Source: Lawsonibacter faecis (GTDB taxonomy: Bacteria; Bacillota; Clostridia; Oscillospirales; Oscillospiraceae). Taken from it: DNA of 64,000 nt. The notes under the pieces were generated by a model, which saw nothing but the letters and a program-made list of their open reading frames with translations, was not told the origin of the DNA and searched no databases. This document shows, piece after piece, positions 31,558 through 40,583 of this stretch. The translations under genes were made by a program, and so were the position numbers. Every line of letters starts with the position of its first letter. Within the stretch, counting starts at the first letter, position 1. The DNA is taken from NCBI RefSeq assembly GCF_014287675.1, contig NZ_JACOPQ010000005.1:124001-188000 (forward strand). The letters are read 5' to 3'.

Positions 31558-33288
31558 TTGTCTAGTGCAAAGAAAAAGAACACCTTCTTTGGCGGCGTGG
31601 CCATTTTGACGGTCGGCACGATTTTGGTCAAGATTATCGGCGCCCTCTACAAAATTCCGCTGGTCAACATTCTGGGTGAGTCCGCCTACGGCGACTTCAA
31701 CGCCGCCTATAATGTATACAATTTCTTTCTGACCATCTCCACCGCGGGGCTGCCGGTGGCCCTCTCCAAGATGATCTCTGAGGCCAGCGCCCTGGACCGC
31801 CGGAATCAAGTGCAGAAGATTCTGCGCGTGGCTCTGATTACCTTCCTGGTCCTGGGCACGGTCAGTTTCCTGTGTATGTCCGTGCTGGCGGGCCCCATGT
31901 CCAACATCATCATCAACAACTCCAGCGCGGTCTATTGTGTGATGGCCCTCTCCCCAGCAGTTTTCTGCGTGTGCGTTATGTCGGCTTTCCGGGGATATGC
32001 CCAGGGCCACTCCAACATGGTGCCCACCACCGTCTCCCAGATCATCGAGTCCTTCCTCAAGCTGGTCGTGGGCCTGGGGCTGGCCACTCTGCTGGTCTAT
32101 CTGGTTCTGCCCCGGAACATCGCCGCCGCGGGCGCCGCGGCAGGCGTCTCGGTCGGCACCATCGTCGCCCTTCTCTACCTCATCTTTCAGTACATCCGCG
32201 CGCGGCGCGGTAAAATACACCGCACCGCAGACGAGCCGGACGATACCAGAGATATCCTGATCCGGCTGCTGAAGCTGGGCATCCCCATTACCCTCGGATC
32301 AGCCGCCGTCTCCATCGTCACGCTGATCGATACCAATCTGGTCATGTCCCAGCTCAAGAACATCTTCAGCCAGATTGACGCGGGCACGCTGACCGCCGTC
32401 GGCGGCAGCGGGATTCTGGCCCAGTCTGTGGACATCTTCCACGCGGCCCAGCAGACCGCCCAGGAGACTCTGCTGAAGGACCCCACCGCCGTTATCGACG
32501 TGATTGAAAACGCGGCGCGGAACCTGTACGGCACTTACAGCTCCACCATGACGGTCTACAATCTGCCCTCCGCCTTGATGGTACCCATCACCGCCAGCGT
32601 CATTCCGGCGGTTTCCGGCTGCCGGGCGCGGCATGACCGGCTGGGCGCCAGCCGCATCTCCGAGTCTGCGCTGCGGGTGGGTACGCTGCTCTGCCTGCCC
32701 ATGGGCGTCGGTCTCTTCTCTCTGGGCACTCCCATCGTCAAGCTCCTGTTCCGCGATTTGGACGCCTCTATCGCCGGGCCTCTCCTCTCCACGCTGGGTC
32801 TGGCCGCCATTTTCGTCTGCGTCATGCTGATCTGCAACTCCATTCTCCAAGCCCACGGCATGGTGAACCTGCCCATCCTCACAGTTGTGGTGGGCGGGAT
32901 TGTAAAGCTGATTGTCAACTGGACGCTGGTGGGCAACACCGACATCATGATTTTCGGCGCTCCCGTCGGTACCCTCTGCTGTTTCGCCATTGTGGCCGTA
33001 ATGGACCTTATCATCATTTACCGCGTGATCCCCGCGCCTCCCAGCTACTCCAAGGTCTTCCTCAAGCCCCTGATCGCCTCTGCACTCATGGGCGGCGCGG
33101 CCTGGGGGGCCTACGGTCTGCTGACCAACTTCCTGCACCTGGGCAACACCCTGGCCACCATCGGCGCCATCTGCGTGGGCGGCGTGGTCTACGTCGTCCT
33201 GGTGCTGGCTCTGCGGGTCATCTCCAAGGAGGATCTCGCCCTCATGCCCAAGGGGGACAAAATTGCGAAAATCCTGCATATTCGATAA
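31558..33288 (+). CDS. MOP-superfamily flippase, SpoVB/YabM type
   Basis: This 576-residue protein has about fourteen transmembrane helices and begins KNTFFGGVAILTVGTILVKIIGALYKIPLVNILG, a clear SpoVB-family opening. These flippases move lipid-linked precursors (lipid II-like or polysaccharide units) across the membrane. In Bacillus the same position, just before the MazG (YabN) and RqcP (YabO) genes, is held by YabM, so synteny is conserved. The start is TTG 31558, with GAAAGGA 9 nt upstream. Its precise cargo, cell wall or spore cortex, is unknown. Confidence 0.87.
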   Translation: MSSAKKKNTFFGGVAILTVGTILVKIIGALYKIPLVNILGESAYGDFNAAYNVYNFFLTISTAGLPVALSKMISEASALDRRNQVQKILRVALITFLVLGTVSFLCMSVLAGPMSNIIINNSSAVYCVMALSPAVFCVCVMSAFRGYAQGHSNMVPTTVSQIIESFLKLVVGLGLATLLVYLVLPRNIAAAGAAAGVSVGTIVALLYLIFQYIRARRGKIHRTADEPDDTRDILIRLLKLGIPITLGSAAVSIVTLIDTNLVMSQLKNIFSQIDAGTLTAVGGSGILAQSVDIFHAAQQTAQETLLKDPTAVIDVIENAARNLYGTYSSTMTVYNLPSALMVPITASVIPAVSGCRARHDRLGASRISESALRVGTLLCLPMGVGLFSLGTPIVKLLFRDLDASIAGPLLSTLGLAAIFVCVMLICNSILQAHGMVNLPILTVVVGGIVKLIVNWTLVGNTDIMIFGAPVGTLCCFAIVAVMDLIIIYRVIPAPPSYSKVFLKPLIASALMGGAAWGAYGLLTNFLHLGNTLATIGAICVGGVVYVVLVLALRVISKEDLALMPKGDKIAKILHIR

Positions 33289-33325
33289 TTACCTGATAAA
33301 AAGCGCTTGCGAGGGGCCTGAGATT

Positions 33326-34114
33326 ATGATAGATTTTGAGTATAAGGAATTTTATGGCGTACAGGATCTGGAGGAGATCGTCCGTATCCTCCGGGCGCCC
33401 GGCGGCTGTCCCTGGGACGCGGAGCAGACCCACGAAAGCATCCGCCGCAACTTCCTGGAGGAGGCCTACGAGGCTGTGGAGGCCATCGACGAGAAAAGCC
33501 CGGACCACCTGAAAGAGGAACTGGGCGACGTGCTCCTCCAGGTGTGCCTCCACGCCCGGATGGAGGAGGAAAACGGCTCCTTCGATCTGGACGGCGTGGC
33601 AGACGGCATCTGTAAGAAGCTCATTTTCCGCCACCCCCACGTCTTTGGGGACGTGAAGGTGTCCGGCACGGGCGAGGTCCTCTCCAACTGGGAGGACCTC
33701 AAGCGTGAGGAGAAGCACCAGGCCACCCACACCGACGCGCTCAGCGCCGTGGCCCGCTCCCTCCCCGCCCTCTGGCGGGCTGAAAAGGTCCAGAAAAAGG
33801 CAAAAAAAGCGGGGTTCGACTGGCCGGATATCTCCGGCGCGTTGGACAAGCTCCACGAAGAGCTGGACGAATTCCAGGCCGCCGTCCGGGAGGGCACCAA
33901 CGTGGAGGAGGAGCTGGGCGATCTGCTTTTCTCCGCCGTCAACGCCGCCCGCTTTGTGAAGGCGGACCCGGAGGAGGCCCTCCAGAAGGCCACCGACAAG
34001 TTTATCGCCCGCTTCCGCAAGGTGGAGGCCCTGGCCGCCGAGAAGGGCCTGGACATGACCGGGATGGACCTTCCCGCGCTGGACAAGCTCTGGGACGAGG
34101 CAAAGAGAACTTAA
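33326..34114 (+). CDS. mazG: Nucleoside triphosphate pyrophosphohydrolase MazG
   Basis: This 262-residue protein has two MazG-type helical domains. The first (about 20-110) carries GGCPWDAEQTHESIRRNFLEEAYEAVEAID and EELGDVLLQVCLHARM, with the EExxE and ExxD metal motifs. The second (about 165-240) has LDKLHEELDEFQAAV and EEELGDLLFSAVNAARF. It removes non-canonical NTPs. ATG 33326 follows GAGGGG; the longer frame from 33263 overlaps the flippase stop. YabN in Bacillus carries an extra methylase domain that is absent here. Confidence 0.93.
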   Translation: MIDFEYKEFYGVQDLEEIVRILRAPGGCPWDAEQTHESIRRNFLEEAYEAVEAIDEKSPDHLKEELGDVLLQVCLHARMEEENGSFDLDGVADGICKKLIFRHPHVFGDVKVSGTGEVLSNWEDLKREEKHQATHTDALSAVARSLPALWRAEKVQKKAKKAGFDWPDISGALDKLHEELDEFQAAVREGTNVEEELGDLLFSAVNAARFVKADPEEALQKATDKFIARFRKVEALAAEKGLDMTGMDLPALDKLWDEAKRT

Positions 34115-34197
34115 AAGCAGGCCGCTGCTTTAAGTGATAGACGCGCGGAAGGACAACCGCCGCCGAAACAAATGAAGAATGCAGGAGGAGTACTAAA

Positions 34198-34473
34198 ATG
34201 AATAAAGCAGAGCTCGTCAATGCCGCCGCCGAGAAGGCCGGTCTCTCCAAGAAGGACACCGAGAGCGTCCTCAACGCCGCCTTGGAGGCCATCTCCGAGT
34301 GCCTCGCCGACGGCGACAAGGTCCAGCTGGTGGGCTTCGGCGCTTTCGAGGTCAAGAGCCGCGCCGCCCGCATCGGCCGCAACCCCAAGACGAAGGAGAG
34401 CATCGAAATCCCCGCCTCCAAGGTGCCCGTCTTTAAGCCCGGCAAGGCCCTGAAGGACGCGGTGGCGAAGTAA
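34198..34473 (+). CDS. hup: HU-family DNA-binding protein
   Basis: This 91-residue protein is a complete HU: helix-turn-helix start MNKAELVNAAAEKAGLSKKDTESVL, the hinge VGFGAFEVKSRAARIGRNPKT and a basic arm ending in FKPGKALKDAVAK. It bends and compacts DNA. AGGAGGAG precedes ATG 34198. Insertion of hup between mazG and rqcP also occurs in several clostridia. A terminator lies at 34480-34518. Confidence 0.96.
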   Translation: MNKAELVNAAAEKAGLSKKDTESVLNAALEAISECLADGDKVQLVGFGAFEVKSRAARIGRNPKTKESIEIPASKVPVFKPGKALKDAVAK

Positions 34474-34479
34474 GTTTGC

Positions 34480-34520
34480 GCTGAAAGGCGGCTCCGGGGC
34501 AACCGGGGCCGCCTTTTGAT
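34480..34520 (+). terminator. Terminator after hup
   Basis: AAAGGCGGC-t-CCGG pairs with CCGG-g-GCCGCCTTTT across a GGCAA loop, ending in TTTT. Confidence 0.78.
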
Positions 34521-34638
34521 TCGGCGGCCTCGCCTTTCCCCCCAGGCGCCGGCGCCGCGTGGCCTGCGAACGGCGCGCCCTGCATTTCTCCGCCCGCCGT
34601 CTTGCCGCACACATCACCCATGAAAGGACAGTAACAAT

Positions 34639-34881
34639 ATGCGCTTAGACAAATGGCTCAAGGTCTCCCGGCTCATCAAGCGCCGGACGGTGGCCAACGA
34701 GGCCTGCGACAACGCCCGCGTGACCGCCAACGGACGGGCAGTCAAGGCCTCCTACGAAGTGAAGGAGGGCGACGTGCTGGAAATCCGCTTCGGCGAAAGG
34801 GCCGTCCGGGTGGAGGTCCTCTCGGTCTCCGAGCAGGTCAGGAAAAACGACGCCCCGGCCATGTACAAAGAGCTGGCCTGA
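34639..34881 (+). CDS. rqcP: S4-domain RNA-binding protein RqcP (YabO/Hsp15 type)
   Basis: This 80-residue protein consists of one S4 domain (MRLDKWLKVSRLIKRRTVANEACDNARV, GDVLEIRFG). RqcP helps Ala-tailing on obstructed 60S/50S subunits in ribosome quality control in Firmicutes. Its position behind the mazG gene matches the Bacillus yabN-yabO order. RBS GAAAGGACAG precedes ATG 34639. The stop is followed by the mnmE start after one nucleotide. Confidence 0.9.
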   Translation: MRLDKWLKVSRLIKRRTVANEACDNARVTANGRAVKASYEVKEGDVLEIRFGERAVRVEVLSVSEQVRKNDAPAMYKELA

Positions 34882-34882
34882 T

Positions 34883-36268
34883 ATGAGCGGCTTTTTAAAC
34901 GACACCATCGCCGCCGCCGCCACCCCCATGGCCCGCAGCGCCATCGGCATTCTGCGGCTGTCCGGGCCGGGGGCGGTGGAGGCCGTCTCGGCGGTGTTTC
35001 AGCCCAAAAACGGCAGGCCCCTCGCGGGCTGCGGCCCTCACCGCCTGGTATACGGCACCCTCTTCGACGCGGCCGGCAGGCCCATCGACCAGGCTCTCGC
35101 CACCTTCTCCCGCGCGCCGGACAGCTATACCGGCGAGGACACGGCGGAGCTCCAGTGCCACGGCTCCCCGGCGGTGCTGGCCCTGGGGCTGGAGGCCCTC
35201 TTCGCCCAGGGCGCGCGGCAGGCCGGGCCGGGAGAGTTCACCCGCAGAGCTTTTCTCAACGGAAAGCTGGACCTGACCCAGGCCGAAGCGGTGGCCGACC
35301 TCATCGACGCGGAGACTCCCGCAGCCGCCCGGGTGGCGGCGCTCCAGCTCTCCGGGGCCCTCTCCCGCCGGGTGGAGGCGGTCTATTCCCTTCTGGCCGA
35401 CCTGACAGCCCACTTCTGCGCCGTACTGGACTACCCGGACGAGGACCTGGACCCTTTCCGTGCGGAGACCATGGAGCGCACCCTGGATGAGGCCCGCTCC
35501 GCTCTCCGCGCCCTGCTGGATACCTACCGGCGGGGCCGCGGGCTGGTGCGGGGCGTGCCCTGCGCCATCGTGGGGCGGCCCAACGCGGGCAAATCCTCCC
35601 TGCTGAACGCCCTGCTGGGGTACGAGCGGGCCATCGTCACCGAGATCCCCGGCACCACCCGGGACACCATTGAGGAGAAGGTGGAGCTGGGCGGCGTGCT
35701 CCTGCGGCTCATCGACACGGCGGGCCTGCGGGAGACCGACGATACAGTGGAGCGGCTGGGCGTGGCGCGCAGCCGCGCCGCCCTGGAGGAGGCTGAGCTG
35801 GCCCTGGTGCTGGTGGACCCCCGGGCCGGGGCCGACGAGGAGGACGCCTATATCCTGCGGGAGGCCGAGGAGAAGGCGGGCCGCGTCATCCTGGTGCTCA
35901 CCAAGGCCGATTTGGCCGGGGGGGGCGGCGCTGCCGTGGCTCTCCACGGCGAGAATCCCCCGCCCCTGGTGTCCGTCAGCGCCAAGACCGGCCAGGGGCT
36001 GGACGCGCTGGCCGACGCCGTGTCCAAACTCTTTCCCCAGGGGGCCGAGGAGACCGATATGCTTACAAACGCCCGCCAGGCCGAGGCGGCGGGCCGGGCG
36101 CTGGAGGCCGTGGAGGCCGCCTGTGCCGCCCTGCTGGGCGGTATGCCCGCCGACGCAGTGCTCTCCGACGTGGAGGCCGCCATGGCGGCTCTGGGCGAGC
36201 TTACCGGCCGCTCCGTCTGTGAGGATGTGACCAGCCGCATCTTTGAGCGGTTTTGCGTGGGGAAATAA
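34883..36268 (+). CDS. mnmE: tRNA uridine-5-carboxymethylaminomethyl modification GTPase
   Basis: This 461-residue protein has an N-terminal folate-binding domain (about 1-120; DTIAAAATPMARSAIGILRLSGP), a helical domain and the G domain with GRPNAGKSSLLNALLG (G1), GTTRDTIEE (G2), DTAGLRE (G3) and LTKADL (G4). The C-terminal CVGK is the MnmE catalytic CxGK motif. With MnmG it modifies wobble U34 of tRNAs; mnmG is not in the window. It overlaps the rqcP region by a 1-nt gap, and a bidirectional-looking terminator follows. Confidence 0.97.
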   Translation: MSGFLNDTIAAAATPMARSAIGILRLSGPGAVEAVSAVFQPKNGRPLAGCGPHRLVYGTLFDAAGRPIDQALATFSRAPDSYTGEDTAELQCHGSPAVLALGLEALFAQGARQAGPGEFTRRAFLNGKLDLTQAEAVADLIDAETPAAARVAALQLSGALSRRVEAVYSLLADLTAHFCAVLDYPDEDLDPFRAETMERTLDEARSALRALLDTYRRGRGLVRGVPCAIVGRPNAGKSSLLNALLGYERAIVTEIPGTTRDTIEEKVELGGVLLRLIDTAGLRETDDTVERLGVARSRAALEEAELALVLVDPRAGADEEDAYILREAEEKAGRVILVLTKADLAGGGGAAVALHGENPPPLVSVSAKTGQGLDALADAVSKLFPQGAEETDMLTNARQAEAAGRALEAVEAACAALLGGMPADAVLSDVEAAMAALGELTGRSVCEDVTSRIFERFCVGK

Positions 36269-36278
36269 TGCTTGATTC

Positions 36279-36320
36279 AAAACACCGTACGCGCCCATAG
36301 AGGCGTGTACGGTGTTTTCA
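36279..36320 (+). terminator. Terminator after mnmE
   Basis: AAAACACCGTAC (36279-36290) pairs with GTACGGTGTTTT (36307-36318), with extra GCGCC/AGGCG pairing inside. A T-run closes the stem. Confidence 0.88.
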
Positions 36321-36631
36321 TTTTGATATCTGCATCCGGAATCCCGATGACGAATGACCGAGGCGGGTCAGCGGATACTGCTCCGCCTTTCCATGCACCG
36401 GCCCGATACGGGCGCCGGTCTCTCCGGGGGCTGCCGCTTCTATGCGGCGGCGCCGGACTCCGTTCCCCCCTCCCCATTCGTCAAAAAGACAAATGAAAAA
36501 TTGTCGCCTCAGTTTGATAAACTTTTAACGATATTGAAAATTTACGTTAAAATTGTGATCAATCTTGACTGTCCTTCTGGGACAAACTCCTTTTTTCCTG
36601 CTTAAGCAAAAAAGATGGTGCAAATTATACA
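36321..36631 (+). other. Long non-coding region upstream of adhE
   Basis: About 310 nt without a supported ORF. The left part is GC-rich with hairpins ACCGG-CCCG-ata-CGGG-cgCCGGT (about 36405-36427) and GCCGC-ttctat-GCGGC (about 36433-36448). The right part is AT-rich with an inverted repeat TTTTAACG (36523-36530) / CGTTAAAA (36545-36552). The palindrome half-sites look like Rex-type sequences. Confidence 0.5.
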
Positions 36632-36674
36632 TTGACAATCTTTTAACAAATAATTATAATGCACATTGTTAAAA
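36632..36674 (+). promoter_or_regulatory. adhE promoter with Rex-type half-sites
   Basis: TTGACA 36632-36637 and TATAAT 36655-36660 are separated by exactly 17 bp. TTTTAACAA (36641-36649, inside the spacer) and TTGTTAAAA (36666-36674, at the start site) form a perfect 9-bp inverted pair. They contain the clostridial Rex core TTGTTAA, so NADH/NAD-sensing Rex control is likely. Confidence 0.7.
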
Positions 36675-36731
36675 CTTTATCAATTACAGTTCCCATCTTG
36701 ACGATGCTTATCTATTTAGGAGGTTATCCAA

Positions 36732-39338
36732 ATGGCCAAGAAGACACAGACCGCCGAATACATTGATACATCCGAGGCCCTGCTCGCGAAAATGGAAGCG
36801 ATGCGAAAGGCCCAGAAGATATTTGCCGCCTACACCCAGGAGCAGGTGGACGCCATCTTCCTGGCGGCAGCCACCGCCGCCAACCAGGCCCGAATCCCCC
36901 TGGCGAAAATGGCGGTCCAGGAGACCGGCATGGGCGTGGTGGAGGACAAGGTCATCAAAAATCACTATGCCGCCGAGTACATCTACAACGCCTATAAGTA
37001 CACCAGGACCTGCGGCGTCATTGAGGAGGACACGGCCTTCGGCATCAAGAGGATTGCCGAGCCGGTGGGCCTTATCGCCGCCGTCATCCCCACCACCAAC
37101 CCCACCTCCACCGCCATCTTCAAGACCCTGCTGGCCCTGAAGACCCGCAACGCCATTATAATCTCCCCCCACCCCCGGGCCAAGGGCTGTACCGTCGCGG
37201 CGGCGAAAATCGTCCTGGACGCCGCCGTGGCTGCCGGTGCGCCGGAGGGGATCATCGGGTGGATTGACGCCCCCAGCCTGGAGCTGACCAACGCCGTCAT
37301 GCAGAATGCCGATCTGATTCTGGCCACCGGCGGCCCCGGAATGGTCAAGGCGGCCTACTCCTCCGGCAAGCCCGCCCTGGGCGTCGGCCCCGGCAACACC
37401 CCCGTCATCATCGACACCTCCGCCGACATCAAAATGGCGGTCAGCTCCATCCTCCACTCTAAGACCTTTGACAACGGCATGATCTGTGCCAGCGAGCAGT
37501 CCGTCACCGTCCTCGCCCCCATCTACGACGCGGTAAAGGAGGAGTTTGCGGCCAGAGGGGCCTATTTCCTCAAGGGCGACGAGCTGGACAAAGTGCGGGG
37601 CATTATTCTCTTAAACGGCGCGCTGAACGCCAAGATTGTGGGTCAGAGCGCCCATACCATCGCCGCCCTGGCCGGCGTGGAGGTCCCCGTGGAGGCCAAG
37701 GTGCTTATCGGCGAGATCGAGAGCACCGACCCCTCCGAGCCCTTCGCCCACGAGAAGCTCTCCACGGTCCTGTCCATGTACAAGGCCGCCGATTTCGACG
37801 AGGCCCTCCGAAAGGCGGAGCGGCTGGTGGCTGACGGCGGATACGGCCACACCTCCTCCCTCTACATCGACCTCAGGGAGAAGGAGAAGATGGCCCGCCA
37901 CGCCGACGTGATGAAGACCTGCCGCATCCTGGTCAACACCCCCGCCTCCCAGGGCGGCATCGGCGACCTCTACAACTTCAAAATGACCCCCTCCCTGACC
38001 CTGGGGTGCGGCTCCTGGGGCGGCAACTCGGTATCGGAAAACGTGGGGGTGAAGCACTTGCTCAATATTAAGACTGTGGCGGAGAGGCGTGAGAATATGC
38101 TCTGGTTCCGGGCACCGGAAAAGGTCTACTTCAAGAAGGGCTGCCTGAGCGTGGCCCTGGATGAGCTGCGCCACGTGATGGACAAGAAGCGGGCCTTCCT
38201 CGTCACCGATTCCTTCCTCTATCAGAACGGCTACACCAAACCCATCACCGACAAGCTCAATGAGATGGGCATCGTCTACACCGTCTTCTCCAACGTCCAG
38301 CCCGACCCCACCCTGAAAAACGCTCAGGAGGGCGCGGCGGCCATGACGGCCTTCCAGCCCGACTGCATCATCGCACTGGGCGGCGGCTCCGCCATGGACG
38401 CGGGCAAAATCATGTGGGTCATGTACGAGCACCCGGAGGTGGACTTCCAGGACCTGGCCATGCGCTTCATGGACATCCGCAAGCGGGTTTACACCTTTCC
38501 CAAGATGGGGGAGAAAGCCTACTTCGTGGCCGTCCCCACCTCCTCCGGTACCGGCAGCGAGGTGACCCCCTTCGCTGTTATCACCGATCAGGACACCGGC
38601 GTGAAGTACCCCCTGGCCGACTACCAGCTCATGCCCAACATGGCCATCATCGACACGGACAATATGATGAGCCAGCCCAAGGGCCTCACCAGCGCCTCCG
38701 GCGTGGATGTGCTGACCCACGCGCTGGAGGCCTACGCCTCGCTGATGGCCACCGACTACACCGACGGCCTGGCCCTCAAGGCCATGAAGAATGTCTTCGA
38801 CTACCTCCCCGCGGCCTACGCCGACGGCACCAATGCGGAGGCCCGCAGCAAGATGGCCGACGCATCCTGTATGGCGGGCATGGCCTTCGCCAACGCCTTC
38901 CTGGGCGTCTGCCACTCCATGGCCCACAAGCTGGGCGCCTTCCACCACCTGCCCCACGGCGTGGCAAACGCGCTGCTTATCAGCCTGGTGGTGGACTATA
39001 ACTCCGCCGAGTGTCCTCCCAAGATGGGCACCTTCCCCCAGTACCAGTACCCCCACACCATGGCCCGGTACGCCGAGTGCGCCCGGTTCTGCGGCATCCA
39101 GGCCGGGGACGACGCCGAGGCCGTCCAGAAGCTGATTGCCAAGATCGAGGACCTGAAAGCCGCCGTGGGCATCAAGAAGACCATCGCGGACTATGGCGTG
39201 GACGAGAAGCAATTCCTGGACACCCTGGACGCCATGGTGGAGCAGGCCTTCGACGACCAGTGTACCGCCGCCAATCCCCGCTATCCCCTGATGAGCGAGA
39301 TCAAGGAGCTGTACCTGCGCGCCTACTACGGCAAGTAA
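36732..39338 (+). CDS. adhE: Bifunctional acetaldehyde-CoA / alcohol dehydrogenase
   Basis: This 868-residue fusion enzyme has an N-terminal CoA-acylating aldehyde dehydrogenase (about 1-440; catalytic Cys in FDNGMICASEQS, GPGNTPVI, NTPASQGGIGD). The C-terminal iron alcohol dehydrogenase (about 455-868) has GGGSAMDAGKIMW, SGTGSEVTPFAVI and metal ligands in ALEAYAS...HSMAHKLGAFHHLPHG. It reduces acetyl-CoA to ethanol with two NADH, the main redox sink of fermentation, and fits the H2-forming hydrogenase upstream. AGGAGGTT precedes ATG 36732. Confidence 0.97.
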   Translation: MAKKTQTAEYIDTSEALLAKMEAMRKAQKIFAAYTQEQVDAIFLAAATAANQARIPLAKMAVQETGMGVVEDKVIKNHYAAEYIYNAYKYTRTCGVIEEDTAFGIKRIAEPVGLIAAVIPTTNPTSTAIFKTLLALKTRNAIIISPHPRAKGCTVAAAKIVLDAAVAAGAPEGIIGWIDAPSLELTNAVMQNADLILATGGPGMVKAAYSSGKPALGVGPGNTPVIIDTSADIKMAVSSILHSKTFDNGMICASEQSVTVLAPIYDAVKEEFAARGAYFLKGDELDKVRGIILLNGALNAKIVGQSAHTIAALAGVEVPVEAKVLIGEIESTDPSEPFAHEKLSTVLSMYKAADFDEALRKAERLVADGGYGHTSSLYIDLREKEKMARHADVMKTCRILVNTPASQGGIGDLYNFKMTPSLTLGCGSWGGNSVSENVGVKHLLNIKTVAERRENMLWFRAPEKVYFKKGCLSVALDELRHVMDKKRAFLVTDSFLYQNGYTKPITDKLNEMGIVYTVFSNVQPDPTLKNAQEGAAAMTAFQPDCIIALGGGSAMDAGKIMWVMYEHPEVDFQDLAMRFMDIRKRVYTFPKMGEKAYFVAVPTSSGTGSEVTPFAVITDQDTGVKYPLADYQLMPNMAIIDTDNMMSQPKGLTSASGVDVLTHALEAYASLMATDYTDGLALKAMKNVFDYLPAAYADGTNAEARSKMADASCMAGMAFANAFLGVCHSMAHKLGAFHHLPHGVANALLISLVVDYNSAECPPKMGTFPQYQYPHTMARYAECARFCGIQAGDDAEAVQKLIAKIEDLKAAVGIKKTIADYGVDEKQFLDTLDAMVEQAFDDQCTAANPRYPLMSEIKELYLRAYYGK

Positions 39339-39356
39339 GCGGACGGCAAAAAGAGA

Positions 39357-39388
39357 CGTTGCCTGGACAGGGTTCTGTCCAGGCAACG
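39357..39388 (+). terminator. Terminator 1 after adhE
   Basis: CGTTGCCTGGACAG with a GGTT loop pairs with CTGTCCAGGCAACG, 18 nt past the stop. It shares the TGCCTGGAC segment with the next hairpin. Confidence 0.7.
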
Positions 39389-39428
39389 CCGCATGACGCA
39401 AAGTATTTATGGCCCGCCCAACAATATG

Positions 39429-39464
39429 AAAGTGCCTGGACTTTGCAGTCCAGGCACTTTTGTC
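39429..39464. terminator. Bidirectional terminator between adhE and the zinc-ribbon membrane gene
   Basis: AAAGTGCCTGGACT with a TTGC loop pairs with AGTCCAGGCACTTTT. A and T tracts on both sides serve adhE (plus) and the minus gene ending at 39465. Confidence 0.8.
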
Positions 39465-39854
39465 TCAGCTTTTTTCCTCAAAGCTCACGCCGCAGTTGCG
39501 GCAGGTGACGGTAATTTTCCCCTTCCCCTTGGGCACCCGCAGGTGCTGTCCGCAGTTGGGGCACTTGAAGTAGCAGTGGTCCTTGTCCCGATGGATGGTC
39601 CGGCGCATCCGCACCCAGCGGATGAGGGGGCCGGCCAGCTCCATAAATTTGGCGTTTTCCGCCCGCCGCTTGGCCAGATTCCTGGAAAACATGCGGAAGA
39701 TGGCAAAAATGGCGGGCAGCATGGCCAGCCAGCCCAGCACCCCGAGCCGGGAGATATTGGCGGCCAAATAGAGGACCAGGTAAAGGCCCATCAAGAACAG
39801 GGAGAACTGATCGACTCCGTATCGGCCGTACATAACCTTTCTTAGCCAATTCAT
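39465..39854 (-). CDS. Small membrane protein with C-terminal zinc ribbon
   Basis: This 129-residue protein has two adjacent transmembrane helices (about 15-55; SLFLMGLYLVLYLAAN and LGVLGWLAMLPAIFAIF), a basic cytoplasmic stretch and a zinc ribbon CPNCGQHLRVP...CRNCG (about 100-123). ATG 39854 is listed; TTG 39857 lies better spaced (9 nt) from AAGGAG and could also be used. Function unknown. The ribbon resembles that of many small clostridial proteins. Confidence 0.7.
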   Translation of the reverse strand: MNWLRKVMYGRYGVDQFSLFLMGLYLVLYLAANISRLGVLGWLAMLPAIFAIFRMFSRNLAKRRAENAKFMELAGPLIRWVRMRRTIHRDKDHCYFKCPNCGQHLRVPKGKGKITVTCRNCGVSFEEKS

Positions 39855-40026
39855 CAAAGGTCGCGTCTCCTTCTGCTGAAAAAATCGCCGGGCCCTGAAC
39901 GGGCCCGCACGGTAGGAACTTAATATTTTCTTAACTACTGCTTATGATAGCGTTTTGAAGGTTTTCCGTCAAGGGACCAGTCGTAAACAATATGTGAATA
40001 ATCCCCGGTGTACGGACATTTTTGCC

Positions 40027-40055
40027 TTGCGTTGGGGCCAAAAAGCCGTTATACT
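40027..40055 (+). promoter_or_regulatory. Promoter for the dCMP deaminase gene
   Basis: TTGCGT 40027-40032 and TATACT 40050-40055 are separated by 17 bp. Confidence 0.55.
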
Positions 40056-40082
40056 GTGAAAAAACGCCGGAGGTGCCCCATT

Positions 40083-40583
40083 ATGAATCGAATCGACAAG
40101 GAAAACTACTATCTCGACATTGCGGAGACCGTGGCGGAACGGGCCACCTGCCTGCGCCGCTGCTACGGGGCCATCATCGTCCGTAACGACGAGATCATCG
40201 CCACCGGCTACAACGGCGCGCCCCGCGGCCGGAAAAACTGTGTGGACCTGAACCACTGCACCCGGGCGGCACTGAAAATTCCTTCCGGCCAGCGGTATGA
40301 GCTTTGTCGCAGCGTCCACGCGGAGGCCAACGCCATCATCTCCGCCGCCCGTAGCGAGACCATCGGCTCCACCCTCTACATGGCCTGCGTGGACCCCTCC
40401 ACCGGCGCGCTGATCCCCGGCTCCACCTCCTGCGCCATGTGCCGCAGGCTCATCATCAACGCGGGCATCGCCCGGGTGGTCATCCGCAACAGCAAGAGCG
40501 AGTTCTCCGTGGTCCACGTGGAGGACTGGATTCGGGACGACGACTCCCTCCCCGCCGACCCGCCGGCGCCCGAACAGGCCTGA
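40083..40583 (+). CDS. dCMP/deoxycytidylate deaminase (ComEB-like)
   Basis: This 166-residue zinc deaminase has HAEANAI (H79, E81) and SCAMC (C117, C120), with the usual Pro before the first Cys replaced by Ser. GYNGAPRG (about 42-49) matches the dCMP-binding loop of dCMP deaminases. It supplies dUMP for thymidylate synthesis. The frame is open upstream to 40008, but ATG 40083 with GGAGGTG is chosen. The C-terminal 15 residues are Pro/Ala-rich and variable. It is followed by a copy of the interspersed repeat. Confidence 0.88.
   Translation: MNRIDKENYYLDIAETVAERATCLRRCYGAIIVRNDEIIATGYNGAPRGRKNCVDLNHCTRAALKIPSGQRYELCRSVHAEANAIISAARSETIGSTLYMACVDPSTGALIPGSTSCAMCRRLIINAGIARVVIRNSKSEFSVVHVEDWIRDDDSLPADPPAPEQA

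Noticed and set aside
36354..36605. 83-residue plus-strand frame upstream of adhE
   Set aside because: No RBS, crosses hairpins and an AT-rich regulatory stretch, and no recognisable domain.
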